Below are positions 16,232 to 25,830 of a stretch of DNA of 64,000 nt, piece after piece (positions within the stretch are counted from its first letter, which is position 1; each line of letters begins with the position of its first letter). A program made the translations under genes and the position numbers. Location of the stretch: positions 124,001 to 188,000 of the forward strand of contig JAHJWO010000041.1 of NCBI GenBank assembly GCA_018828145.1. The letters run 5' to 3'. The DNA comes from Alphaproteobacteria bacterium. Its GTDB lineage: Bacteria > Pseudomonadota > Alphaproteobacteria > Rhizobiales > Devosiaceae. Below the pieces are notes generated by a model, which ran no database searches, was not told where the DNA came from, and saw only the letters and a program-made list of their open reading frames with translations.

Positions 16232-17163
16232 CAGATGAAACCTCCGAAGCGGGTTAGCAGGTTATCGGTCATGAAGGCGAAGAACACGATGAACAGGTAG
16301 CTCAGCGAATAGTTGAACAGCGTCCGGGCCGCCTTGCGCATGGCCACATCCTCGCGCGTGACCAGCAGGCGCCAGGCGAGATAGGTGAAGGATGCACCGG
16401 TGACCACGGCCACGGTCGTGTAGATCCAGCCGGCAAAGCCGAAGAAAGTCGGCAGCATGGCGGCGGCGGCGAGGATCAGCGTATAGCCGAAGATCTGCTG
16501 CTTGGTGGAGGCTTCGCCGACGACATTGGGCATCATGGGCACGCCCGCCGCGCCATAATCGGACTGCTTGTAGAGCGCCAGCGCCCAGAAATGCGGCGGC
16601 GTCCATAGGAAGATGATGAGGAACAGTACGACGCTTTCGAAAGACACATTGCCCGTCACCGCCGCCCAGCCGACAATGGGCGGAAAAGCGCCCGCGGCGC
16701 CACCGATGACAATGTTCTGCGGCGTGGAGCGCTTGAGCCACATCGTGTAGATGACGGCGTAAAAGAAGATGGTGAAGGCGAGAAGCCCCGCGGCCACCCA
16801 ATTGGTGGCCAGCCCAAGCAGCGCCACGGAAAACACCGAGAGCACCAGTCCGAAGACCAGCGCCTGCTCGCGGGTGACGCGGCCTGCGGGGATCGGGCGG
16901 TTCTGCGTGCGGCTCATGACGGCGTCGATGTCGCTGTCATACCACATGTTGAGCGCGCCAGAGGCGCCCGCACCGATGGCGATACAGGCAATGGCGATGA
17001 TCGCGATGACCGGATTGATGCCGCCGGGGGCCACGATCAGGCCGACAATGGCGGTGAACACGACCAGCTGCATCACGCTCGGCTTCAGCAGCGCGAGGTA
17101 ATCCTCCACGCGCGCTTCGCCGGCGATGCCTGGCAGGTTCCTGCTGTCGTCGAGAAGAGCCAA
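16231..17163 (-). CDS. ctaB: Protoheme IX farnesyltransferase (heme o synthase)
   Basis: A 310-residue UbiA-superfamily enzyme with about nine membrane helices that farnesylates heme b to heme o, the precursor of heme a. The first prenyl-diphosphate/Mg site is [19 protein letters not shown]. The open frame begins with a TTG at 17163 (no nearby in-frame ATG), preceded by AAGGCAAGG. It sits between ctaD and the small CoxF-like gene. Confidence 0.95.
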   Translation of the reverse strand: MALLDDSRNLPGIAGEARVEDYLALLKPSVMQLVVFTAIVGLIVAPGGINPVIAIIAIACIAIGAGASGALNMWYDSDIDAVMSRTQNRPIPAGRVTREQALVFGLVLSVFSVALLGLATNWVAAGLLAFTIFFYAVIYTMWLKRSTPQNIVIGGAAGAFPPIVGWAAVTGNVSFESVVLFLIIFLWTPPHFWALALYKQSDYGAAGVPMMPNVVGEASTKQQIFGYTLILAAAAMLPTFFGFAGWIYTTVAVVTGASFTYLAWRLLVTREDVAMRKAARTLFNYSLSYLFIVFFAFMTDNLLTRFGGFI

Positions 17164-17217
17164 TGGCCTTGCCTTTACGGTTCGAAGACGGGCCGCGCGA
17201 ACGCGGCCCGGATTACG

Positions 17218-18912
17218 CTAGTGCGCGTTGGTCGAGTCGATCTTGGGAAGCGTCGTGAACTGGTGGAACGGCGGCGGGCTGGACAGAGTCCATTCCAGCG
17301 TGGTTGCACCATCACCCCACGGATTGTCACCGGCGGGACGCTTCTTCCGGGCAGCTTCCCAGGTCGCGTAGAAGAAGATGATCATCGCGACGAAGGTGAT
17401 GTAGTAGCCGACCGACGAGACACGGTTCCACATGCCGAAGGCATCCGGATAGTCGATATAGCGGCGCGGCATGCCGGCAAGGCCGAGGAAATGCTGCGGG
17501 AAGAAAATCAGGTTCACGCCAACGAACATGACCCAGAAGTGCAGCTTGGCCAGGAACTCGTTGTACATGTAGCCGAACATCTTGGGGTACCAGTAGTACC
17601 AGGCCGCGAAGATCGAGAACACGGCGCCCAGCGACAGCACGTAGTGGAAGTGCGCCACGACATAATAGGTGTCGTGCAGGGCACGGTCGGCGCCGGCATT
17701 GGCCAGCACCACACCCGTCACACCGCCAACGGTGAACAGGAAGATGAAGCCGATGGCCCAGAGCATGGGCGACTTGAAGGTGATCGAGCCGCCCCACATG
17801 GTGGCGATCCAGCTGAAGATCTTCACGCCCGTGGGCACCGCGATGACCATGGTGGCGGCCACGAAGTAGCGCTGCACGTCAAGGCTCAGGCCGGTCGTGT
17901 ACATGTGGTGCGCCCACACGACGAAACCGACGAAGCCGATGGCAACCATGGCATAGGCCATGGCCATGTAACCGAAGACCGGCTTGCGGCTGAAGGTGGA
18001 GACGATGTGGCTGATGATGCCGAAGCCCGGCAGGATCATGATGTAGACTTCAGGGTGACCGAAGAACCAGAACAGGTGCTGGAACAGCACCGGATCGCCG
18101 CCGCCGGCCGGATTGAAGAAGGTCGTGCCGAAATTACGGTCGGTCAGCAGCATGGTGATCGCACCGGCCAGCACCGGCAGGGCCAGCAGCAGCAGGAAGG
18201 CGGTCACCAACACGGACCAGGCAAACAGCGGCATCTTGTGCAGCGTCATGCCCGGGGCGCGCATGTTGAAGATGGTGGTGATGAGGTTGATGGCGCCCAG
18301 GATCGAGCTCACGCCAGCCACGTGCAGCGACAGGATGGCGAAATCCATGGCCGGGCCAGGATGTCCCGAGGTCGAGAGCGGCGGATAAACCGTCCAGCCG
18401 CCACCGAAGCCGAGTGCGCCGGGGCCGGTGCCTTCAAAGAACAAGCTCATCAGCAGCAGGATGAAGGCGGGCGGCAGCAGCCAGAAGGCGATGTTGTTGA
18501 TACGCGGGAAAGCGGTATCGGGCGCGCCGATCATCAGGGGCGCGAAGTAGTTGGCAAAGCCGCCCATGGTGGCCGGCATGACCACGAAGAACACCATGAT
18601 CAGCGCATGCGCGGTGGTGAACACATTGTACATGTGCTTGCCGGCGTCGATGGCTTCGCCACCTTCCACGCCATAGACCATGGAGGCCAGGCCGTGGAAA
18701 ATCTGAATGCCCGGCTCCTGCAGCTCCATGCGCATCACGCCGGAGAGCAAGCCACCCAGGATCCCCGCGACGATCGCGAAGACCAGGTACATGATGCCGA
18801 TGTCTTTGTGGTTGGTCGAATAGACCCAACGGCGCCAGCCGGTCGGTTCATGATGCGACGCGGCGTCGTGTCCGGTCGCGTGGGCTTCGAGGTGAGCGGT
18901 CGTGTCGGCCAT
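17218..18912 (-). CDS. ctaD: Cytochrome c oxidase subunit I (aa3 type)
   Basis: A 564-residue catalytic subunit with about twelve helices that carries heme a and the heme a3-CuB centre. The CuB ligands and cross-linked tyrosine are in [17 protein letters not shown], the His pair in [10 protein letters not shown], and the heme ligands in [15 protein letters not shown]. The N-terminal His-rich tail ([16 protein letters not shown]) precedes helix 1. It lies 24 bp after ctaC. The set is an A-family oxidase of aerobic respiration. Confidence 0.98.
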   Translation of the reverse strand: MADTTAHLEAHATGHDAASHHEPTGWRRWVYSTNHKDIGIMYLVFAIVAGILGGLLSGVMRMELQEPGIQIFHGLASMVYGVEGGEAIDAGKHMYNVFTTAHALIMVFFVVMPATMGGFANYFAPLMIGAPDTAFPRINNIAFWLLPPAFILLLMSLFFEGTGPGALGFGGGWTVYPPLSTSGHPGPAMDFAILSLHVAGVSSILGAINLITTIFNMRAPGMTLHKMPLFAWSVLVTAFLLLLALPVLAGAITMLLTDRNFGTTFFNPAGGGDPVLFQHLFWFFGHPEVYIMILPGFGIISHIVSTFSRKPVFGYMAMAYAMVAIGFVGFVVWAHHMYTTGLSLDVQRYFVAATMVIAVPTGVKIFSWIATMWGGSITFKSPMLWAIGFIFLFTVGGVTGVVLANAGADRALHDTYYVVAHFHYVLSLGAVFSIFAAWYYWYPKMFGYMYNEFLAKLHFWVMFVGVNLIFFPQHFLGLAGMPRRYIDYPDAFGMWNRVSSVGYYITFVAMIIFFYATWEAARKKRPAGDNPWGDGATTLEWTLSSPPPFHQFTTLPKIDSTNAH

Positions 18913-18936
18913 TAGTGTATCCCCTGACCCGTGTTC

Positions 18937-19848
18937 TTACTGCACTGCCGCGAGCGTCGCGGTAGCGGCGGTGTAGTCACCGCCCTCGAAAGCCGCCATG
19001 TAGGCTGCAAATTCTTCCTTGGTGACGACGCGCACTGCGATCGGCATGAAGGCGTGGTCCTTGCCGCAGAGTTCCGAGCACTGGCCGTAGAACATGCCGG
19101 TCTCGCGCGAATTGAACCACGTCTCGTTGAGACGGCCGGGAACCGCGTCGATCTTGATACCGAAGGACGGCACGGCGAAAGCGTGGATGACGCCAAGCGG
19201 ATCGGCAGTCACCTGCAGGCGCACGGTCGTATCGACCGGCACGACAAGCTCATTGTCCACCGCGAGCAGGCGCGGCTGGTTTGGCTTGGTGGCGTTGCGA
19301 TCGTCTTCATTGAGCATGATCGAGGTCAGGGTCAGCCCCTGATCGACATATTCATAGTCCCAGTACCACTGCTGGCCGGTGGCTTTGATGGTCAGCTCGG
19401 GGGCCGGAACATCGACTTCACCGAAGGAGAAGATGTTAGAGCCGAGATACTTGCGCTCGCCGTCCGGCGTGGTGAGCTGGTCGCTCAGCACACCGAATGA
19501 GGGGATGGCGATAATGATCAGGATGACGATGGGCAGGACCGTCCAGACCACTTCAACCAGCGTATTGTGGGTGAAGGCCGCAGGAACCGGGTTCCGCTTG
19601 GCATTGTAGCGGATCACGATCCACACCAGCAGTGCCAGCACGAAGACCACGATCAGGGTGATGGTCCACATCAGGATGCCGTCGTGGAAAGCCACGATGG
19701 AGTCCATGATCGGGGTGACCGATGGCTGAAGGTGGAATTGGCCCGGAACGGGATGGCCCGCGCTTTCCTGCGCCGTGGCAAGAACGGGTGCCAGCGCCAT
19801 TGCGGCTGCCGAAATGGCCCCCATCTTTCTCAAGAACTGCCCGGTCAC
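18937..19848 (-). CDS. ctaC: Cytochrome c oxidase subunit II
   Basis: A 303-residue subunit with a signal peptide, two membrane helices and a periplasmic cupredoxin domain that holds CuA. The CuA ligands are in CSELCGKDHAFMPI (Cys, Cys, His, Met) with the upstream His in VIHAFAVPSFG, and the electron-entry aromatic patch is QWYWDYEY. A GTG at 19848 with an AGGGGG ribosome site is the likely start; an ATG lies at 19824. It is the first gene of the oxidase operon. Confidence 0.97.
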   Translation of the reverse strand: MTGQFLRKMGAISAAAMALAPVLATAQESAGHPVPGQFHLQPSVTPIMDSIVAFHDGILMWTITLIVVFVLALLVWIVIRYNAKRNPVPAAFTHNTLVEVVWTVLPIVILIIIAIPSFGVLSDQLTTPDGERKYLGSNIFSFGEVDVPAPELTIKATGQQWYWDYEYVDQGLTLTSIMLNEDDRNATKPNQPRLLAVDNELVVPVDTTVRLQVTADPLGVIHAFAVPSFGIKIDAVPGRLNETWFNSRETGMFYGQCSELCGKDHAFMPIAVRVVTKEEFAAYMAAFEGGDYTAATATLAAVQ

Positions 19849-20174
19849 CTAAACCCCCTATCGACTTCAATTGGTGTATCCACACCGGGATTGAGGGGCG
19901 AAAACAGCGGCATAGCGTACGCCGCCCCGACTCAACCTCGGAGCGCAAAACTCTTCCCTGACCTAAATCACATCGGAAACGCCAAGTCCATTGTGGCAAA
20001 GGGCGCCCAAGCTGCGTCATATTGCGCGACAAACAGGCGGAGACGCCTCACCCTCGCCGCAGTTTGCCGACCTTATCCCTAGCAATTCCGGGCGTTGGTT
20101 GACTTGCCCCCCGGCCTGTCGGAAACAGACGAAGGCTCGCGTGGGCGCGCGATTCGTCGGGAGAGTTGATACAA
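19849..20174. other. 326-bp intergenic region between divergent ctaC and ialB
   Basis: This gap must hold the promoter of the ctaC operon on the minus strand and that of the IalB-family gene on the plus strand. A TTGACT hexamer at 20099-20104 is a possible -35 box for the plus-strand gene, but the matching -10 is weak. I see no convincing open frame, repeat or RNA motif here. Confidence 0.5.
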
Positions 20175-20687
20175 GTGAAGCGGATTGTGAAGCGTCGTCT
20201 GGCCGGTCTGGGTCTTGCGCTGGTGGCTGCCGCAGCCGCGGCGGGTGCCACCTTTGGCCAGGGCGTGGTACGCGCCCAGTATGGCGACTGGCAGATGAGC
20301 TGCGACACGCCGCCAGGCGCAAGCTTTGAGCAATGCGCCATTATCCAGAATGTGATGGCCGAGGATCAGCCCAATGTGGGCCTGTCCGTCATCGTGCTGC
20401 GCACGGCCGATCGCGAGGCGCGCCTGCTGCGCGTTTTGGCTCCGCTCGGCGTGCTGCTGCCCAACGGTCTCGGGCTCAATGTCGATGGCGAGGATATGGG
20501 GCGCGTCGCCTTCGTGCGCTGCCTGCCCAATGGCTGCGTGGCCGAGGTTGTGCTCGATGACAGCCTGATCGATACGCTCTCAAAGGGCACGAATGCCATT
20601 TTCGTGGTGTTCAAGACGCCGGAGGAAGGCATCGGCATTCCGGTGTCGCTCAACGGTTTCGAGGACGGCTTCGCCCAACTCCCCTGA
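20175..20687 (+). CDS. Invasion-associated locus B (IalB) family periplasmic protein
   Basis: A 170-residue exported protein with a basic, Ala-rich signal peptide and an IalB domain. The YGDWQMSCD opening, the cysteine pairs (SCD...EQC and RCLPNGC) and VFKTPEEGIGIPVSLNGF are typical. The family is widespread in non-pathogenic alphaproteobacteria, so the name does not imply invasion. The GTG at 20175 is preferred because GGGAG at 20159-20163 lies 11 bp upstream; the in-frame TTG at 20166 is only 2 bp from it. Confidence 0.85.
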   Translation: MKRIVKRRLAGLGLALVAAAAAAGATFGQGVVRAQYGDWQMSCDTPPGASFEQCAIIQNVMAEDQPNVGLSVIVLRTADREARLLRVLAPLGVLLPNGLGLNVDGEDMGRVAFVRCLPNGCVAEVVLDDSLIDTLSKGTNAIFVVFKTPEEGIGIPVSLNGFEDGFAQLP

Positions 20688-20701
20688 GTGAGGAGTAGTG
20701 C

Positions 20702-20953
20702 ATGGCAGAAGAGCACCGCGCATCGCCCCGCCACCGGACACTCAAGGGTGGGCGCATCGTCATCAATGACGGCTTTTCGACGTTCCAGTGCACGGTGCGC
20801 AACCTGTCCGAGGCTGGCGCGCGCCTCAAGGTCGCCAGCATAGTTGGCATTCCCGACAGTTTTCAGCTGGCCATGGACGACGGGCGCAAGTTTGCCTGCA
20901 GCGTCGTGTGGCGCACGGAAGCCGAGCTGGGCGTCGCCTTTTCCCCGTCCTGA
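20702..20953 (+). CDS. PilZ domain protein
   Basis: An 83-residue single-domain PilZ protein. It has both cyclic-di-GMP contact motifs: RxxxR at Arg6-Arg10 and [DN]xSxxG as N34-L-S-E-A-G39, so ligand binding is plausible. A GAGGAG ribosome site precedes ATG 20702 by 7 bp. It follows the IalB gene by 14 bp and is probably co-transcribed. The partner protein is unknown. Confidence 0.88.
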   Translation: MAEEHRASPRHRTLKGGRIVINDGFSTFQCTVRNLSEAGARLKVASIVGIPDSFQLAMDDGRKFACSVVWRTEAELGVAFSPS

Positions 20954-20959
20954 AAAAAG

Positions 20960-20991
20960 GCCGGACGGATGCCTTGTGGCATCGGTCCGGC
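20960..20991 (-). terminator. Strong hairpin terminator for the DUF1127 gene
   Basis: A 14-bp stem with one mismatch (GCCGGACGGATGCC with GGCATCGGTCCGGC) and a 4-nt loop. On the minus strand it runs straight into TTTTTT (complement of 20953-20958), the form of an intrinsic terminator. It lies 133 nt past the DUF1127 stop and may also end the IalB-PilZ transcript as a plain hairpin. Confidence 0.75.
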
Positions 20992-21124
20992 AAGTCATCA
21001 GGAAACGGGACCGGCGGCAAAACCGGCCCGGGAGATGGCACGAGCGCTCGTAACGAATGTTCGTACCAACAGGGGTGCGCCGGCTGGAGGTCAGCGCCGG
21101 CGCAAACTCTATGGAAACAGCAGA

Positions 21125-21382
21125 TCAGGCCCGCGCGTTGCGGCTGCGCGCGGCGTTCAGCGTGCGACCGGCATGCGCCGGGGCGGCAAGCGCAGCGGTC
21201 ACGTCGTCGCGCGAAATGCCCAGGTCGCGCAGGCGGGCGTGATCGAGTTCCAGCAGGGCAGTCAGCGCATGCCGGCGGGTTCGTGCGGCACGGGCCTTGG
21301 CGATCCAGCGCGCGAAAGCGGCAAACGGATTGGCAGGCGACGCGGCCGAGAGTGACCGCTCGCCGGGAAGCGAGAGAGCCAT
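21125..21382 (-). CDS. DUF1127 domain protein
   Basis: An 85-residue protein with the C-terminal DUF1127 motif ALLELDHARLRDLGISRDDV (YjiS-like) preceded by a basic helix (RWIAKARAARTRRH). Small DUF1127 proteins of alphaproteobacteria have been linked to RNA and phosphate or stress regulation, but this one is uncharacterised. The start at ATG 21382 is chosen because upstream residues of the longer frame look non-coding. It is divergent from the LysR gene, which may regulate it. Confidence 0.82.
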   Translation of the reverse strand: MALSLPGERSLSAASPANPFAAFARWIAKARAARTRRHALTALLELDHARLRDLGISRDDVTAALAAPAHAGRTLNAARSRNARA

Positions 21383-21532
21383 TATAGTCTCCAAACATGT
21401 GGTTGTGCCGAAGGGAGGTCGGCGGGTCCGGCGCGGGTCTACTGCGCCGATGTTTATGAGATAACGCTCTGGACTTCCATTCGTCCAACAAATAGATTTC
21501 ATTCACACCATCAATTTGAGTGATGTAGCGAC

Positions 21533-22420
21533 ATGACCGCTCCGCTTGATCTGGATCAGCTCCAAAGCTTCTGCGCCATTGCCGATTGCGGCAGCTTCAC
21601 CGAGGCGGCACGCCGGGTGAACAAGACGCAATCCGCCGTCTCCATGCAGATCAAGCGGCTCGAAGAGCGGCTTGGCCATTCGCTGCTGGCGCGCGACGGC
21701 CGGGGTGTCACCCTCACCGTGCATGGCGAGGCGCTCTATGCCCGGGCGCGCAAGATGCTGCGCACCAATGCCGAAATCCTCGACCATTTCTCGGATGGCG
21801 ATCTCAGCGGCTCCATCCGCTTCGGCGTACCGGACGATTATGCCGTGCGCCTGCTGCCAGTGATTCTGTCCAGCTTCCAGCGCACCCATCCCAAGATCGC
21901 GGTAGATGTGGCCTGCATGGCATCGGAGGAGCTGCTGACAGGTATGCGGGCCGGGCGCTACGACCTGATCGTCTTCACGCAGGGTACCGACCAGAATTTC
22001 GGCGAGCTGTTCCGCACCGAAAAGATGTTCTGGGTCGCGTCGCATGGCGGACGGGCGCTGGCCAGCGAGCCGCTTGCCATTGCCTGCGGGCCGCAATGCT
22101 GCATCTGGCGCAAGGATGCGCAGGAAGCACTGGACCGCACCGGCAAGGACTATCGCATTGCCTATACGTCCTCCAACGCGACCGCGATCTCCAGCGCCGT
22201 GCTCTCCGACCTCGCCGTCGGCTTCCTGCCCGAAAGTGCGCTGCAGCCCGGCATGCGTGTGGTCAATGACGATCAGGGCCTGCCGCGCCTGGGCGACGCG
22301 CAGATCGCCCTGATGCGCGCCAGCCACGCCTATGGCGGGATCTATGATGCGCTGGCCAACCATATCGTGCAGTCGATGGGCAATCTCGACGTGCCACGCC
22401 AATCGGACGCTGCGGAGTAG
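21533..22420 (+). CDS. LysR family transcriptional regulator
   Basis: A 295-residue regulator. The winged helix-turn-helix covers residues ~5-65 (LDQLQSFCAIADCGSFTEAA then KTQSAVSMQIKRLEERLG), followed by a linker helix and a periplasmic-binding-protein-like effector domain (SIRFGVPDDYAVRLLPVIL onward). The effector cannot be predicted. It is divergent from the DUF1127 gene across 150 bp, a usual arrangement for LysR control of a neighbour, and is followed by xseA. Confidence 0.94.
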   Translation: MTAPLDLDQLQSFCAIADCGSFTEAARRVNKTQSAVSMQIKRLEERLGHSLLARDGRGVTLTVHGEALYARARKMLRTNAEILDHFSDGDLSGSIRFGVPDDYAVRLLPVILSSFQRTHPKIAVDVACMASEELLTGMRAGRYDLIVFTQGTDQNFGELFRTEKMFWVASHGGRALASEPLAIACGPQCCIWRKDAQEALDRTGKDYRIAYTSSNATAISSAVLSDLAVGFLPESALQPGMRVVNDDQGLPRLGDAQIALMRASHAYGGIYDALANHIVQSMGNLDVPRQSDAAE

Positions 22421-22510
22421 CTGGTCGCCAGTTTCGCCCCGTCGGGGACAAGGAGAAGAAGGGCGTACCCTCGCTCTTGACCTCCATCGGGCTTTGTCGC
22501 ACCAGAGGAC

Positions 22511-24124
22511 ATGGCCGACGCCCTGACCAATGCCGCCGAATTCACCGTCAGCGAGATCGCCCAGGCGGTCAAACGCACGGTCGAGGACGAGTTTGGCCAT
22601 GTGCGGGTGCGCGGCGAGATTTCCGGCTATCGCGGCCAGCATTCCTCCGGCCATGCCTATTTCACCCTCAAGGATGAAAACGCCTCGATCGACGCCGTCG
22701 TGTGGAAGGGCAACTACGCCAAGCTGACCTTCAAGCCGCAGGAGGGGCTGGAGGTCATTGCGACCGGGCGCCTCACCACTTTCCCCCGCTCGTCCAAGTA
22801 CCAGATCGTCATCGACAATATCGAGCCGGCCGGGGCGGGTGCGCTGATGGCCCTGCTCGAGGAGCGGCGCAAGAAGCTCCTGGCGGAGGGGCTGTTTGCC
22901 CGCGAGCGCAAGCGCCCCCTGCCCTATCTGCCTCGGGTCATTGGCGTCATCACCTCGCCCACCGGCGCGGTGATCCGCGATATCCTGCATCGTCTGGCGG
23001 ACCGCTTTCCCAGCCATGTCCTGGTCTGGCCGGTGCGCGTGCAGGGCGAGACCTGCACGCCCGAAGTGGTAAATGCCATCGAGGGTTTCAACGCCCTCTT
23101 GCCCAATGGACCCATTCCCCGCCCGGACCTGCTGATCGTGGCGCGTGGTGGTGGCTCGATCGAAGACCTCTGGGGCTTCAACGAGGAAGCCGTGGTGCGC
23201 GCCGTCGCTGCCAGCGGCATTCCGGTGATCTCGGCGGTTGGCCACGAAACCGATACGACGCTGATCGACTATGTGTCGGACATGCGGGCACCCACCCCGA
23301 CTGCTGCGGCAGAGGCGGCCGTGCCGGTGCGCGCCGAACTGATCGGCTATGTCGACGATCTGGGCAGCCGCCAGCGTCAGGCCGCCCGCCGGATGGCCGG
23401 GAGTGCGCGGGACAGGCTGCGCGCCGCTGCCGCCGGACTGCCGCGCCCCACCGACCTGGTCGCCACCCAGCGACAGCGGCTCGACCATGCCGCCAGCAAT
23501 CTCTTCACCGGCCTGCGCCATTCGGTGCAGGACCGGCGCGTGGCCTTCTCGCGCGTCGAATCCAAGCTCACCGCGCGCGTGATCCGCGGCCAGCAGCAGG
23601 AGGTGGGCGAGCGCCTGCGCAACCTGTCGCTGCGGGCCGATGCCGGCCTGCGCAAGACGGTGGACCGGGCGCGGCTGACGCATGACCCGCGTGCCGAGCG
23701 GCTGGCTGCCGCGGCGGGGCGACTGGTGGAGCGCAAGCGGGCGCAGTTCGAAGCCACTGGCCCCAAGCTCTCTCCCAATGCCCTGCGCGCAGAACTGCGC
23801 CATTCGCAGAGCCAGCTCGCCCCGCTCACGGCCCGGCTGCTGGGCGGCATTGCCCAGAGCCTGGGCGAGCGGCGCGCCGCCTTGTCCCAGTCGGCCAAGC
23901 TGCTGGTGTCACTGAGCTACAAGAGCGTATTGGCGCGCGGCTATGCCGTCATCAAGTATGCAGACGGCAACCTGGTGCATGAACGGGCGGGCCTGATGCC
24001 GGGCGATATGGTTGCCATCGAGTTTGCCGATGGCGACGTTTCCGCGACGATTGCTGGCAGCCCAGCCATAAAGAAGAAACCACGCCCTCAACTGGACAGG
24101 GATAGTCAGGAAAGCCTCTTTTGA
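22511..24124 (+). CDS. xseA: Exodeoxyribonuclease VII large subunit
   Basis: A 537-residue catalytic subunit of ExoVII, a single-strand-specific DNA exonuclease. It has the N-terminal OB fold (FTVSEIAQAVKRTVEDEFGH and VRGEISGYRGQHSSGHAYF), the central nuclease domain (VITSPTGAVIRDILHRLADR, ARGGGSIEDLWGFNEE, SAVGHETDTTLIDYVSD) and a long coiled-coil rich in Arg and Ala. The C-terminal KSVLARGYAVIK strand is intact. The small subunit xseB is not next to it. Confidence 0.96.
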   Translation: MADALTNAAEFTVSEIAQAVKRTVEDEFGHVRVRGEISGYRGQHSSGHAYFTLKDENASIDAVVWKGNYAKLTFKPQEGLEVIATGRLTTFPRSSKYQIVIDNIEPAGAGALMALLEERRKKLLAEGLFARERKRPLPYLPRVIGVITSPTGAVIRDILHRLADRFPSHVLVWPVRVQGETCTPEVVNAIEGFNALLPNGPIPRPDLLIVARGGGSIEDLWGFNEEAVVRAVAASGIPVISAVGHETDTTLIDYVSDMRAPTPTAAAEAAVPVRAELIGYVDDLGSRQRQAARRMAGSARDRLRAAAAGLPRPTDLVATQRQRLDHAASNLFTGLRHSVQDRRVAFSRVESKLTARVIRGQQQEVGERLRNLSLRADAGLRKTVDRARLTHDPRAERLAAAAGRLVERKRAQFEATGPKLSPNALRAELRHSQSQLAPLTARLLGGIAQSLGERRAALSQSAKLLVSLSYKSVLARGYAVIKYADGNLVHERAGLMPGDMVAIEFADGDVSATIAGSPAIKKKPRPQLDRDSQESLF

Positions 24125-24173
24125 TCGGTTCCATTGCCCGCTATATCGATGTAACGGTTGAAGGACGATCAGA

Positions 24174-24395
24174 ATGAACATCTTCGACAAGGGCTTTGCA
24201 CCCACCGAAGCGGTGATCCGCTACCTCGATGGCGACTATGTGGTGCTCAAACCCGGCAGTTTCGTGCGCTGCGCCATCACGCAAAAACCCATTCCGCTCG
24301 ACGAACTGTTCTACTGGAGCGTCGACCGGCAGGAACCCTATGCCGATGCGACCGCCGCTCACACCGCGTTTGAGCGTTTCGGTCGCGGAGCCTGA
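24174..24395 (+). CDS. DUF2093 family protein
   Basis: A 73-residue protein matching the alphaproteobacterial DUF2093 family (AVIRYLDGDYVVLKPGSFVRC, ITQKPIPLDELFYWSVDRQE). Its function is unknown. An AAGGA site precedes ATG 24174. Its stop overlaps the next start by one base (TGATG at 24393-24397), so it is coupled to the LpxB-like gene; it follows xseA by 49 bp. Confidence 0.88.
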   Translation: MNIFDKGFAPTEAVIRYLDGDYVVLKPGSFVRCAITQKPIPLDELFYWSVDRQEPYADATAAHTAFERFGRGA

Positions 24396-25546
24396 TGGTG
24401 GAAGCCGAAGCGTCGGGCTGCCGCCGGTTCCTGTTCATTTCCAATGGCCATGGCGAAGACAGCATTGCTGCGGCCATCGTGGCGCGCCTGCCCAAGGGAA
24501 TCGAGGCGGATGCCTATCCGATGATCGGGGCCGGCAATGCCTATGCCGGCGTCTGTGCCGTGGTCGGGCCGCGCGCCACGCTGGCATCGGAAGGCTGGCG
24601 CAACGTCAAGGGATCATTGCGGCGCGACATTGCCACTGGGGGCCTTGCCACCGTGCCGCCGGCGCTGCGCTTCCTGCGCCGCATGCGCGGCCGGTATGAT
24701 CGCGTGGTGGTCGTGGGCGATATGGTGGGCGTGCTGGCCTGCCAGCTGACCGGCCACCGCGACCTCTATTATCTCGACGTCTACAAGACGGGCGCGGCAC
24801 GGCTTTATTCCGCGCCGGAGCGCTGGGCCATCAAGCATGCCTGCAAAACCGTGTTCTGCCGGTCCGACAACCTGGCCCAGTCGCTGACGCAGATCGGCGT
24901 CGATGCGCGCTCGGCAGGCAATATCATGATGGATACCATTCCCCATGGCGGATACGACGCCATGGCGCGGCGCAGCCGGCCGATGGCGGTGACGCTGCTG
25001 CCCGGGAGCCGGGCGCTGACCGCCGAGAGCTTTGCGCTCCAGGTCGAAGCCCTGCGGATGCTGCGCACCGACCTGCGCCCGGATGTCTTCCTGGCCGTGG
25101 CCGGCAGCATCAGTGTCGACGAGCTAGCCAGGCAGACCGGGCTCAAGCGCACGGCGATGCTCAGTGTCGAGCCCTCCGACCTCGGCGAATTGTCCGATGG
25201 CGATCTGACCATCCACATGGCGCGCGGCGGGGCGATGGGCAATCTGCTGGAGGCATCCGACATCGTGCTGTCGCAGGCGGGCACGGCCACGGTGCAGGCG
25301 CTGGGCCTGGGCAAGCCGGCCATCACATTCGTCAACCCGCGCGACCGCCGCTCCCGCTTCAATGACGAGCAGATGCTGTTTGGCGAGGCGCGCATGGTCG
25401 TGCCGGCCGATGCCCCGGCCATCGCCACGGCGCTACGCACGCTGCTGGAAAATGAAGACGAACGCCGGCGCCTGGCCAATATCGGCCGCCAGCGCATCGG
25501 CGGCCCGGGCGCCATGGCGGCGATCTTGGACGCGCTGGTCGCGTAG
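24395..25546 (+). CDS. Lipid-A-disaccharide-synthase-like glycosyltransferase of unknown substrate
   Basis: A 383-residue GT-B-fold protein that resembles the uncharacterised LpxB-like family known from cyanobacteria and scattered bacteria. Visible features are the N-terminal FLFISNGHGEDSIAAAIVARLP, the central LLPGSRALTAESFALQVEAL and the donor-site DIVLSQAGTATVQALGLGKPAI. It is not a canonical LpxB, whose acceptor motifs are missing. Transfer of a sugar to a lipid carrier is inferred from the fold. It overlaps DUF2093 by one base. Confidence 0.78.
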   Translation: MVEAEASGCRRFLFISNGHGEDSIAAAIVARLPKGIEADAYPMIGAGNAYAGVCAVVGPRATLASEGWRNVKGSLRRDIATGGLATVPPALRFLRRMRGRYDRVVVVGDMVGVLACQLTGHRDLYYLDVYKTGAARLYSAPERWAIKHACKTVFCRSDNLAQSLTQIGVDARSAGNIMMDTIPHGGYDAMARRSRPMAVTLLPGSRALTAESFALQVEALRMLRTDLRPDVFLAVAGSISVDELARQTGLKRTAMLSVEPSDLGELSDGDLTIHMARGGAMGNLLEASDIVLSQAGTATVQALGLGKPAITFVNPRDRRSRFNDEQMLFGEARMVVPADAPAIATALRTLLENEDERRRLANIGRQRIGGPGAMAAILDALVA

Positions 25547-25554
25547 CCAGTCTT

Positions 25555-25577
25555 ACCTCTCCCCTAAAGGGAAAGGT
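25555..25577. repeat. Half-palindrome between convergent genes
   Basis: ACCTCTCCC / GGGAAAGGT around CTAAA, 9 bp after the LpxB-like stop and 11 bp before the DUF4170 stop on the other strand. It resembles the CCTCTCCC...GGGAGAGG half of the repeat family found elsewhere in the window and may serve both genes as a transcription stop. Confidence 0.5.
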
Positions 25578-25587
25578 GATGAGCCCA

Positions 25588-25830
25588 TCAGGGTTTATGC
25601 GTTTCCGGCTCCAGCAGGCGATGCAGGTGGACGATGAAATAGCGCGTCTGCGCGCTGTCGACCGTCATCTGCGCCTTCTGCTTCCACACCGCATAGGCAG
25701 CGGCATAGTTGGGATAGAGCCCCACGATGTCGACCTTGTCGAGATCGGCGAAGGTAACGCCTTCCAGGCTCGACAGTTCGCCGCCGATCACGAGATGCAG
25801 CAATTGCTTGGTGGGGTCTTCGTTAGCCAT
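25588..25830 (-). CDS. DUF4170 family protein
   Basis: An 80-residue protein with the DUF4170 pattern (LLHLVIGGELSSLEGVTFAD, VDIVGLYPNYAAAYAVWKQK, RYFIVHLHRLLEP). The role is unknown. The start at ATG 25830 overlaps the end of the cysQ-like gene by 8 bp; this pairing is recurrent in Hyphomicrobiales and suggests a joint function. Upstream residues in the frame look non-coding. Confidence 0.87.
   Translation of the reverse strand: MANEDPTKQLLHLVIGGELSSLEGVTFADLDKVDIVGLYPNYAAAYAVWKQKAQMTVDSAQTRYFIVHLHRLLEPETHKP

Noticed and set aside
17221..18915. A 564-codon open frame exactly antisense to ctaD
   Set aside because: It mirrors the codon structure of a highly conserved gene; the translation is low-complexity Asp/His/Gly/Arg and has no start-site support.
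21503..23803. A 766-codon open frame antisense to the LysR and xseA genes
   Set aside because: Both plus-strand genes have clear family motifs. Long antisense frames are expected at this G+C content and the translation is Arg/Gly/His-rich without any recognisable domain.
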